64,000 nucleotides of DNA from CAZSNT01 sp964607765 (GTDB taxonomy: Bacteria > Verrucomicrobiota > Lentisphaeria > Oligosphaerales > JABHEG01): contig CAZSNT010000028.1 of assembly GCA_964607765.1 (NCBI GenBank), forward strand, positions 1-64,000, written 5' to 3'. Below the pieces are notes generated by a model. That model ran no database searches. It worked only from the letters and a program-made list of their open reading frames with translations, and had not been told where the DNA came from. Every line of letters begins with the position of its first letter. Within the stretch, counting starts at the first letter, position 1. Made by a program: the position numbers and the translations under genes. Below are positions 28,001 through 33,994 of the stretch, in pieces.

Positions 28001-28210
28001 CGCTTCGACCGGCAGCCAGTCAGGATCGCCTGTGAAGCGCACGACAGGATGCGCGACCAACCACGCTCGCTCCGCCGCGGTCACCTCGATCGACGGGCTT
28101 GAGGCCAGCCCCGGGACGGCATCCCCCTGCGTCACTGCCTCCTGTGCCGACAGCAACACAATCCCCGTGTAGAGCCAGACCACTGCCAGCCATCTGTTTG
28201 TTCTCGCCAT
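22016..28210 (-). CDS. giant hybrid sensor histidine kinase
   Basis: 2064 residues from the ATG at 28210 (GAGGGA upstream; the ORF extension beyond is rejected). Order: signal peptide; periplasmic SBP_bac_3-like domain (about 45-275, VRFTGDPDWLPVEAF); TM about 292-312; TM about 330-348; large extracytoplasmic region, Cache-like (about 350-660); TM about 665-688; PAS (about 716-838); GAF (about 850-1000); PAS (about 1018-1138); PAS (about 1140-1258); HisKA with H1287 in MSHEIRTPMN; HATPase (about 1385-1505); receiver 1 (D1529-D1530, phospho-site D1577); receiver 2 (E1678-D1679, phospho-site D1722); HPt with H1923 in AHTIKGVAG; C-terminal tail. All phosphotransfer residues are present, so an internal His-Asp-His relay is possible. 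Receiver 2 carries a ~35-residue low-complexity insert (see repeat at 22904). No output regulator is adjacent. Its two extracytoplasmic sensors suggest detection of small nutrients. Confidence 0.92.
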   Translation of the reverse strand: MARTNRWLAVVWLYTGIVLLSAQEAVTQGDAVPGLASSPSIEVTAAERAWLVAHPVVRFTGDPDWLPVEAFTEAGEYVGIVADYIDLIQDRLGIAFDIVPTETWSESLQLAKDRGVDVLSAMENADRRTHLTFTKPYMDLPIVITVRRDAPDVVGPEELRGRKVAIPKGYAYVKAVEDAHPGADFVYVETVRDGIMKTSLGETYAMAATLAITGHVVSELGLGNVKVAGDTGVTMKHGLGIRNDWPELVGILDKALASISEDERHAIRNRWLAEMDRAPRIAVEQTHLGAQRALGLTVAILVALTLVMWLLMRLAGDRLPIGFQTAGARTAGMIAVSLFLTVVLAGAWGGLRQLQHRLRQSMGESLRVMVRTTQESLDAWFEGKKHRIEGFARDPVLVEIVTRHLAVPRTREALLESDTLRELRKFFEDRQYGPDEVGFFIIAPDRVNIGSMRDANIGSRNLIADQRPGDLRRALAGRTVFVRPVRSDVPLPEPDGRPQLGTPTMFVAAPIKNVHGDVIAVMTLRFDPARDFTRVCQVGRIGESGETYAFDESGRLISESRFERDLVDAGLLQEGEEAILTLRIGDPGGDLLNGYRPTQPASEQPLTRMAADAAAGRSGLDVAGYRDYRGQRVWGAWVWDEELQMGLATEVDEQEALATYRASRFVVVSTLAVTVLLAFLLTGFTMWSGERANRVLRHARDEWECLAENRTVELRERERKFRAIFDQTVQLMVVLDTDGTLVEANRTAVQLAGVSEQELVGRPFWDGPWWQGDEAQQTQLREGIDRARGGELVQFEAVHSAPDGSKRTVEFALTPVTDAHDDVLFLLPMGHDVTERKQAREAIAKRARWAEGLQRAGQALARCETVEDVARVACEAAVEHLNLTNVWIGVPSADGAVEPIAAAGKVAALRREETPTCQTRVLQTGKYVVIADTKGSPPYDDCPEFAERCGFCSCATFPIRAGDECVGTFTMRSPQRGRQSVVVQIAPLVETLVRQVGHVWQRCLLDAERRKVQKEVARQKDFLMTTLDSLAHPFYVVDAEDRSIVIMNSAARACGSGDPGTCYSLTHRRDTPCTGEKEPCPLAIIKETKEPVTVEHTHYDRAGKEIFVEVHGYPIFDTAGHVVQMIEYSLDISERKEAEALTRRYEFIVNTVRDLMSLINRDGTYAAVNDNWCLSLQRDRDNVVGRSVAEVWGEEVSEQAVRPRLEACWAGETVTFNGWLELPAHGRRYCSVSYFPYSTHGKEVTHAVVVTQDITEEKLAEQKLAEAKEAAEAATKAKSDFLANMSHEIRTPMNAIIGMTHLALKTELTSKQEDYLSKVHASAEALLGIINDILDFSKIEAGKLDMETIEFSLDGVLKRLVDLFGTKTREKGLQLFFDVPPDTPLHLRGDPLRLGQILTNLFSNALKFTEEGEVALSVRTDRVTEDSVRLRFAVRDTGVGLTREQIGRLFQAFSQADTSTTRRHGGTGLGLTISKRLVELMNGEIAVASEYGKGTTFTFTAEFGLAARAADTAEAFPAEFQHARILIVDDEPSIRVTVSRYLASAGARPEAVQTAQEALTELHRALADKPYDLVLTDWHLPGGMDGVAAAREIRKRPELYGVPRVVLMSGYWCEALATAADTGGVDMFLSKPLRKAALLAGLAKALQDEGRRKRGEPAAGEAASGFGAVRGAKVLLVEDNEINQQVAKEILEQAGFAVALASNGQEGVDAVKQTDYDVVLMDVQMPVMDGHAAARAIREWEAEQVSGGDAGSDQSSVISDQPPGPGADTRSRSRAGTSDASLPIIAMTAHAMAGDHEKSLAAGMNDHVTKPIDPDELFGALAKWIRPRPGLGTPPGNAAGSAAGARGRGHLKAVPAATDSPRSGLPDPLPGIDTADGLRRVGGNEKLYRNLLLRIRADYADARAEMEELLVDGTLEDAQRLAHTIKGVAGNVGAKDLLAAAAAVEGPLKRGDTGAAEAALPAFEDALRIVVDGIAVLEPAAEAPAAVAPGPPASHEQLLAVLSELQPHLQSRKPKPCKAAMAQVLVLAIPDECAADIAELKKLVGKYKFKDALAVVEALLEQLG
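22904..22979. repeat. inverted-repeat element inside the kinase gene
   Basis: GGTGTCAG (22904-22911) and CTGACACC (22972-22979) are perfect inverted repeats. Between them lie three tandem 7-mers, ACTGATG, ACTGATG, ACTGATC (22934-22954). Just outside is the hairpin TCCCGCTCGTGAGCGGGA. On the minus strand it is read in frame as SDQSSVISDQPPGPG within receiver domain 2, between its third helix and fourth strand. Confidence 0.65.
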
Positions 28211-28452
28211 GCCATTGTCCCTCGTACCTGTTGGTCGGCCGTCACCTTCCGCCGCACGGTGTAGTGTACACCCGGGAGACAGGCATGGCGAAAATGCCAT
28301 TGTAGCGGAGAGGCAGGCAGACAACGTCCGCCACTCCTTGACTGAGCATCGTTTGGGGCTTCAAGTACGGCACATGCAGCGCGTTGGCAGGCGCGTTTTG
28401 CGCCGGTGCCGACGTGATACGGTCTGTGGAGACTGGGAAGGAAGGACAGCTG
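28211..28452. promoter_or_regulatory. divergent intergenic region, kinase / lipoprotein gene
   Basis: 242 bp between divergent starts. It contains an inverted repeat ATGGC-6 nt-GCCAT (28285-28300), and a sequence ACAATGGCAT that occurs both there and next to the kinase start (minus strand). The repeat could be an operator, but this is a guess. GGAAGGA at the right edge is the ribosome site of the lipoprotein. Confidence 0.3.
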
Positions 28453-29487
28453 ATGGGCATAAAGACGAACGTCGCCGTCGGCGCCTGCGTGCTGCTTTCA
28501 GGCTGCGCCGGGCTCGACCATCGTCTGGTACAGCCGCAGGCGGCGGATGTTGCCGTGCCGGCCACGCAGTCATCGGTCCCGAAGACGTCGGAAACGCAGC
28601 CGTCGAAAGGCGACAAGCCGGCTTTGGCCATGTGGGTGTGGGGTGGTTTCGCCACCGCGGAAGATCGAGAGAAGCTTCTCGCCTTCTGCAGTGCCGAAGA
28701 CATCTCACACATCGATGCGCACATCGGCATCAAGCGACGCGCCGATGGACACATCGTGCACAATGCGGAGGCGCTGCAGGCGTTGGTGACTGCCGCTGCG
28801 GCGCGCGGCATCACGGTCAACGCACTGAGGGGCGATGCGCGCATGTTCTTCGCACGCAATCACGAGCGGACATTCAGCGATGTGGAGGCCATCATCGACT
28901 TCGATCGACAGCTTCCGGGCGGCGTGCATCTGGCCGGGCTCAAATTCGACGTCGAGCCCTACGGAACGGAGGAGTGGCGCGCGGGCGGGGGGCAGCGCGA
29001 GAAAGTGATGCTGGACTACCTGGCGTTCCTGGAGAAGGCGAAGGCGTTGCTTGAAGAACGTGCTCCCCACCTGGAGCTGGCCGTGGACGTACCCATGTGG
29101 TGGGACACGCCGAAGTTCGCCGTGACATGTGGCGGCGAGACCAAGCCGCTGGTCCAGCATGTGCAGGACCGGACCGATTACATCGGCATCATGTCCTACC
29201 GGCCGTCTGCCAAGGCGGTCCTCCAGGTCTCCGAGCACGAACTGGCCTATGCAGCGTCCATCGGCAAGACCGCCTGCCCTGGCGTCGAGACTCTGGCGAT
29301 CAAGGGCGCGGAGAAATGGATCACGTTCTGGTGGAAGCCTGTGCCCGAGTTCCGCGCCGCCGTGCGCGAACTGCAGGCAACGCTGGCAGAGCACAGCGCG
29401 GCGCGGTACATCATGCTCCATCACTACGGCAGTCTGATCAAGTACCTGCGGGCAGTGCCGGAGGAGCAGACGGCGGCCCCGCAGTAG
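28453..29487 (+). CDS. predicted TIM-barrel lipoprotein
   Basis: 344 residues from the ATG at 28453, with GGAAGGA upstream. A lipobox LLSGC (C18) ends the signal peptide, followed by a Pro/Ser/Thr linker to about residue 55. The rest has a barrel-like alternation (MWVWGGFAT, DAHIGI, GITVNALRGD, GLKFDVEPYG, LAVDVPMWWD, YIGIMSYR, CPGVETLAI, MLHHYGSL). The acidic pair in KFDVEPY resembles the catalytic strand of GH18-like or other hydrolases, but no family is recognised. It is probably anchored in the outer or inner membrane, facing the periplasm. The oxidoreductase gene starts 40 nt downstream. Confidence 0.65.
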   Translation: MGIKTNVAVGACVLLSGCAGLDHRLVQPQAADVAVPATQSSVPKTSETQPSKGDKPALAMWVWGGFATAEDREKLLAFCSAEDISHIDAHIGIKRRADGHIVHNAEALQALVTAAAARGITVNALRGDARMFFARNHERTFSDVEAIIDFDRQLPGGVHLAGLKFDVEPYGTEEWRAGGGQREKVMLDYLAFLEKAKALLEERAPHLELAVDVPMWWDTPKFAVTCGGETKPLVQHVQDRTDYIGIMSYRPSAKAVLQVSEHELAYAASIGKTACPGVETLAIKGAEKWITFWWKPVPEFRAAVRELQATLAEHSAARYIMLHHYGSLIKYLRAVPEEQTAAPQ

Positions 29488-29527
29488 TCCATCGAACAGC
29501 AACCGGTCATTCGTCAGGGAGCAGACC

Positions 29528-30526
29528 ATGATCAAGCTCGGTGTCATCGGGTGCGGCGGGATCGCGACTCATCAGCTCAATTCCGTCTGGGACGACGGTC
29601 TGTTCGAGCTCGCCGCGGGCGCGGACATCCGGCCGGAGCGGCTCGAACTGTTCCGGGACCGGTTCGACCTGCAGCAGGGCTACGCGGACTATCGTGTGCT
29701 GCTGCGGGAGGCGGACGTCGAGGCCGTCATGGTGTGCACGCCGACCTACTTGCACGCGGAGCACTCGATGGCAGCGGCAGAAGTGGGCATCCCGATCTTC
29801 TGCCAGAAACCCATGGCCATGAACTCCCACGACTGCTACAAGGTCATCCAGGCCTGCGAACGCTGCGGCGTCGGAATCCAGCTGGGGTTCGTGCGCCGGT
29901 TCGACAATGACTGGGGCACGCTCAAGAGAGTGGTCGAGTCGGGCGAGCTCGGGCGCCCGCTGGTCTGGCGCCAGGTTGCGGGCGGCGCCGGCCCGAAGCG
30001 TCCGTTCTTCATGAACGCCATGGAAGGCGGCGGCCCGCTGATCGACGGCATGGTGCACAACTACGACTTCGCCTGCCACTGCTTCGGCAAGCCGGTCGAG
30101 GTGAAGTGCATGCCGACGCGCATTCGTCACTCGGTAACGGCGCTCGATACCGGCACGGTGTGCGTGCGCTTCGAGCACGGCGACATGATCATGTGTTCCT
30201 GGACGTGGGGCTTGCCCCAGGGCGTGCGTGCCGGCAACTGCACCGACGTGCTCGGCCCGAACGGCGTGCTGTTTTTCCCCGGCAGCTACGATGCGGCGGA
30301 CGTGCAGGACCAGATCGATCCGAAGACCGAGGGCGCTTACCTGATGGTGCTCGAGGGCGGCGAGAAGAAGGTCGTGTCGTTCAAACGCAAGAACATGTTC
30401 CAAGCCGAGATGCAGCACTTTCACGACTGGGTCAGCCGCGGCACCGCGCCACTGGTCACCGGCCACGACGGTCTGCGCGCCACACGTATTGCGGAGCTCG
30501 CGTTGGGCGGCGGCGGCCTGCCCTGA
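29528..30526 (+). CDS. Gfo/Idh/MocA-family oxidoreductase
   Basis: 332 residues; GGGAG lies 7 nt before the ATG. The N-terminal Rossmann domain has GVIGCGGIATHQ, and the family's EKP motif appears as C-Q-K94-P. The C-terminal domain includes GGGPLIDGMVHNYDFACHCFG, whose His is in the usual catalytic place. Members use NAD(P) to oxidise or reduce sugars, inositols or glycosides in the cytoplasm. No signal peptide is present. The gene is followed by the remains of another member of the same family on the opposite strand. Confidence 0.92.
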   Translation: MIKLGVIGCGGIATHQLNSVWDDGLFELAAGADIRPERLELFRDRFDLQQGYADYRVLLREADVEAVMVCTPTYLHAEHSMAAAEVGIPIFCQKPMAMNSHDCYKVIQACERCGVGIQLGFVRRFDNDWGTLKRVVESGELGRPLVWRQVAGGAGPKRPFFMNAMEGGGPLIDGMVHNYDFACHCFGKPVEVKCMPTRIRHSVTALDTGTVCVRFEHGDMIMCSWTWGLPQGVRAGNCTDVLGPNGVLFFPGSYDAADVQDQIDPKTEGAYLMVLEGGEKKVVSFKRKNMFQAEMQHFHDWVSRGTAPLVTGHDGLRATRIAELALGGGGLP

Positions 30527-30529
30527 CCC

Positions 30530-30808
30530 GGCGGGGAAGAACTTCCCGCGCGCTGCCCGACGGCGCCTCGCCTGCGAGGAGCAGGCTGAAGTCGATCGGG
30601 TAAAAGCCCATGTCGTAGAGGCAGCCCCCGCCCAGATTCGCGTCGTAGCGGATGTTCGCGCGGTTCGTGAACGGGAAGCAGAACGCGCCGCGGATCAGCC
30701 GCACGCTGCCGATGCGACCGGCCTGAATGAGTTGCTGAAGCCCGTGGCAAGCCAGTCGGCGATGAGCCCGGTACCGAGGATTCCGTAGCGGACGGGATCG
30801 TTGCTCAT
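30530..30808 (-). pseudogene. decayed Gfo/Idh/MocA oxidoreductase gene
   Basis: A good ribosome site (GAGGAG) and ATG at 30808 begin MSNDPVRYGILGTGLIADWL, a proper Rossmann start. About 24 codons later the homology jumps to the middle of the family (IQAGRIGSVRLIRGAFCFPF, NIRYDANLGGGCLYDMGFYP) in another frame. Roughly 100 codons, including the EKP region, are gone. The sequence then stops near 30540, next to the stop codon of the intact relative. Internal deletion, frameshift and 3' truncation are all visible. Confidence 0.75.
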
Positions 30809-30849
30809 TGGTGTGCTCCTCGTTGCGATGTCCTGACTTGTGACCATGC

Positions 30850-30877
30850 GTCACTGCGTCATGGAGTCACTGCGTCA
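30850..30877. repeat. short direct repeat GTCACTGCGTCA
   Basis: Two copies of the 12-mer at 30850-30861 and 30866-30877 lie in the ~300-bp gap between the decayed oxidoreductase and the propeller/PHP gene. No gene is seen in 30809-31114; the stretch also holds a GAGG ribosome site at its right end. Confidence 0.55.
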
Positions 30878-31114
30878 CAAACGCAAACTAGCCGTTGACC
30901 GGCGTGACCGCAAGACGCGGAGCGCAGCCTTGCAAAGCGGCGTGCGGCGGGCGATTGTCATCATCAGCGGCCCAGCCATTGATGCGGCAATGGACCAGGC
31001 GGCATCAGGGCCTTCCCTGTAGGGCGGATGGCCCCCAGCCGCCATGTCGGGGCGCCACCCGGAGCCGTGCGGCGTACTGCCTCCTGCAGCGTACCAAGAT
31101 GAGGAGCGAGGAAC

Positions 31115-33886
31115 ATGTCGTCATCCTGCGTACTTCGTTGTCTCTTTGCCTGCGTTGTTTTTGCTCTGTCCGGGCGTGCGTCGCTGCACGCTGCACCGGC
31201 GCTGGTGTGGCTGACACTCGATTCGGGCAAGATCGGCTCGGGCGTGTCCATCACCGGCTCGGTCCGCTGTGAACCTGCAGGGGCTGTGACGCTCCAACCG
31301 TGGCTGCACGACCAGGCGGATGCCGTTGCGGGCCGCTCGTTCACGCTGGTGAGCGAGTTGACGAAAGAGGCCGCGGCTGAGGCGAAGAAGGGCCGCGCAT
31401 ACCAGCCGGCTCTGCCGAAAGGCCTCCTGGTCAGCGCAGACGTGGCGCCCGGTGCTTCCCTGCACATCGAGACCAGCATCGGCAGCGTGGCTTTGCGCCT
31501 GGCGGATTTGGCGGAGCAGCGGATGGTCCACGCCTGCGACGGCAGGCTCCGGTTGTGCCTGCTGCCCAGTGCTCGGCGTCTGACGGGCGCAGACGGTGAG
31601 CAGGAGTACCCCTCGGTGGCACTGTTGCCGGATGGCGGGACAGTGGTGACCTACGTGGAGTGGGACGGCGCCACGGATCGCGTCGTCCTGCGCCGGGGCG
31701 ACAAGATGCAGGTCATCGCGGACGACGGCAGTGATATGCTGGACCCGCGTTGCGCCGTAGACGCGAGCGGCGAGCCGGTCGTGGTCTGGACAGCGGGGCG
31801 CGACGGCGTCTGGGATCTGTGGCTGTGGCGGGCGGGGAAGACGACGCAATTGACCAACAGCGTGACGAACGAGTTCTGGCCCCGGCTTGCCAGGTCCCGG
31901 GACGGGCAGCTGTGGCTTGCCTGGCAGCGTGTGGCAGACAACGCACACTACGAGGTGATGCTCGCGGCGCTCACGGCGTCGGGGCTCGGACAGCCGATCA
32001 ACGTCAGCGAGCACGCGGCGGACGATTGGGAGCCCGCGGTCTGTGCCACGGCGGACGGGCGTGTGGTGGTGGCGTGGGACACGTACCGGAACGGCAGCTA
32101 CGACGTGTACCTGCGCCGGTTCACGATTGCCGGGCCTGGCCTGTGCGAGGCGACCGGCGGGCCGCTGCCCGTGGCAGCTACGTTGCGCCGGGAAGCGCAC
32201 GCGAGCGTGGCCGCAGACGGGGCGGGGCGCATTTGGGTGGCATGGGACAGCAGTGTGGCGGATTGGGGCAAGCACCCGAAGCGCGCGTCGCTTCACTCCG
32301 ATCGCCGGTCGCATGTCGCGTGCCTTGCCGGCACGGAACTGCTGGAGCCGGAGGCGGCGTTGATGCTGGCTGTACCCAAGCCGATCCGGCCGTGCGTGGA
32401 GTATCCGCATGTTGCCGTGGACGGTGCGGGCCGAGTGTGGGTACTGTTCCGTGTTCAAAACCGCGTTCAGCCCGTCTGGCTCGCCCCGAAAGGCCGTGCG
32501 CAGCGCTACGGGATGTGGCACGAGTTCGCCATGTGTCTGACTTCGGCAGGGTGGAGCGAGCCGCGTCTTCTCGGCTACAGCAACGGCCGGCAGGACATTC
32601 GGCCGGCAACCGCAGTGGGCGCGGACGGCGCTTTGATTGCGGTCTACGCTGCCGACGGGCGCACCCGACGCTTCCCCTACATGCCCGTGGACTACGACGT
32701 GGCCACGGCCGTGCTCCGGGCGCCGGTATCGATGACCGGACAGCCCAAACTCGTGCCGGCTCCCAAACTGGGCGTTGTGACACCGGCGCCACCCGACACC
32801 GAACTGGCTCCGCTGCCCCGTGACTGGCGCGTTGCGGGGCGCTCGTACCGCATGCTGCTCGGCGACACGCACCGTCACACCGACATCAGCCGCTGCGCAA
32901 ACGGGCGCGACGGGTCGCTGCAGGACGCCTACCGCTACGCATTGAACACCTGCGAGCTGGACTGGCTCGCCATCAGCGACCATGATCAGGACATTCTCAA
33001 ACACCGCCACGACCGTGAGCAGCGGCCCAGGCAGCACTATGATTGGTGGCGCTCGCAGAAATACTGCGATCTGTACTCGATCCCGGGCCGGTTCGTGGCA
33101 GTCTACGGGTACGAACACGGCGGCAGCTACTCCAGCCGCGGCGGACACAAGAACGTCCTCTACGCGCGACGCGGTCTGCCGGTCTACGAGGAGAACGCGC
33201 CGGAGGAACTCTTCACGGTCCTGGCGAACTCGGGCGCGATCGCCATCCCGCACCAATTGAGTGACGGCGCCTCGCGCATGGACTGGGACAAGTGGAACGC
33301 GGACTATGAGCGGGTTGCCGAGATCTTCCAGGCGCGCGGCAGCTACGAATACCAGGGCTGCCCGCGCGAGGCACGTGTCCACACGGAAGGGGGCATGCTC
33401 TGGGATGCGTTGGCCAAGGGGATCCGGATCGGCATCATAGCGTCCAGCGACCACGGTCAGACACATCAGGCGCGGGCCGGCGTGTTCGTCGAAAGCCCCG
33501 GCCGTGCCGGGGAGGCCGCGCGGCGACAGGAGCTCACACGCGAGAACATCCTGAACGCGCTCAAGGCGCGACGTACGTTCGGAGCAACGACGGCGATCTC
33601 CATGCAGGTGCAGATGGACGGCCATGCCATGGGCGAAAAGTTCACCGTACGCACCGCACCGACGCTGACCGCCGCCATCGCCGCGAACGCCCCGATCCGA
33701 CAGCTCGATGTGATCCGCAACAACGAGTTCGTTTTCGTTACACAGCCCGGCAGCAACGCCGCCGAAATCACGTTCACAGACGCTGATCTTGAACCGGGTC
33801 AGGAAGCCTACTACTACCTGCGCGCCCTTATCGGCCCGAACGACGTTGCCTGGACCTCCCCGTTCTGGGTTGCGCGGGAAAGGTAG
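31115..33886 (+). CDS. secreted beta-propeller protein with PHP-like/DUF3604 domain
   Basis: 923 residues. A signal peptide to about residue 27 (ASLHAAP) is followed by a region of propeller-like repeats (PSVALLPDGGTVVTYVEWD, DPRCAVDASGEPVVVWT, EPAVCATADGRVVVAWD; about 160-560). From about 583 a PHP-like metal site appears (LLGDTHRHTDIS, LAISDHDQD, IPHQLSD, IIASSDHGQTH), which is the DUF3604 signature. The fold is that of metal-dependent phosphoesterases and hydrolases. It is probably periplasmic or secreted; the substrate is unknown. A beta-helix gene follows after 108 nt. Confidence 0.82.
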   Translation: MSSSCVLRCLFACVVFALSGRASLHAAPALVWLTLDSGKIGSGVSITGSVRCEPAGAVTLQPWLHDQADAVAGRSFTLVSELTKEAAAEAKKGRAYQPALPKGLLVSADVAPGASLHIETSIGSVALRLADLAEQRMVHACDGRLRLCLLPSARRLTGADGEQEYPSVALLPDGGTVVTYVEWDGATDRVVLRRGDKMQVIADDGSDMLDPRCAVDASGEPVVVWTAGRDGVWDLWLWRAGKTTQLTNSVTNEFWPRLARSRDGQLWLAWQRVADNAHYEVMLAALTASGLGQPINVSEHAADDWEPAVCATADGRVVVAWDTYRNGSYDVYLRRFTIAGPGLCEATGGPLPVAATLRREAHASVAADGAGRIWVAWDSSVADWGKHPKRASLHSDRRSHVACLAGTELLEPEAALMLAVPKPIRPCVEYPHVAVDGAGRVWVLFRVQNRVQPVWLAPKGRAQRYGMWHEFAMCLTSAGWSEPRLLGYSNGRQDIRPATAVGADGALIAVYAADGRTRRFPYMPVDYDVATAVLRAPVSMTGQPKLVPAPKLGVVTPAPPDTELAPLPRDWRVAGRSYRMLLGDTHRHTDISRCANGRDGSLQDAYRYALNTCELDWLAISDHDQDILKHRHDREQRPRQHYDWWRSQKYCDLYSIPGRFVAVYGYEHGGSYSSRGGHKNVLYARRGLPVYEENAPEELFTVLANSGAIAIPHQLSDGASRMDWDKWNADYERVAEIFQARGSYEYQGCPREARVHTEGGMLWDALAKGIRIGIIASSDHGQTHQARAGVFVESPGRAGEAARRQELTRENILNALKARRTFGATTAISMQVQMDGHAMGEKFTVRTAPTLTAAIAANAPIRQLDVIRNNEFVFVTQPGSNAAEITFTDADLEPGQEAYYYLRALIGPNDVAWTSPFWVARER

Positions 33887-33994
33887 GACCGACGAGTCAC
33901 CCTCTGTTCTGGCGAGACGGGGCGGGCGCGTTACTTTTTCATCGTCCCACGGATATGCTGAAACCTGCACACTGCCGGGAGCATCACCACTGCC

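Noticed and set aside
28242..28859. 205-codon minus-strand frame overlapping the lipoprotein gene
   Set aside because: It runs across the divergent promoter region and the lipobox-bearing plus-strand gene; no motif.
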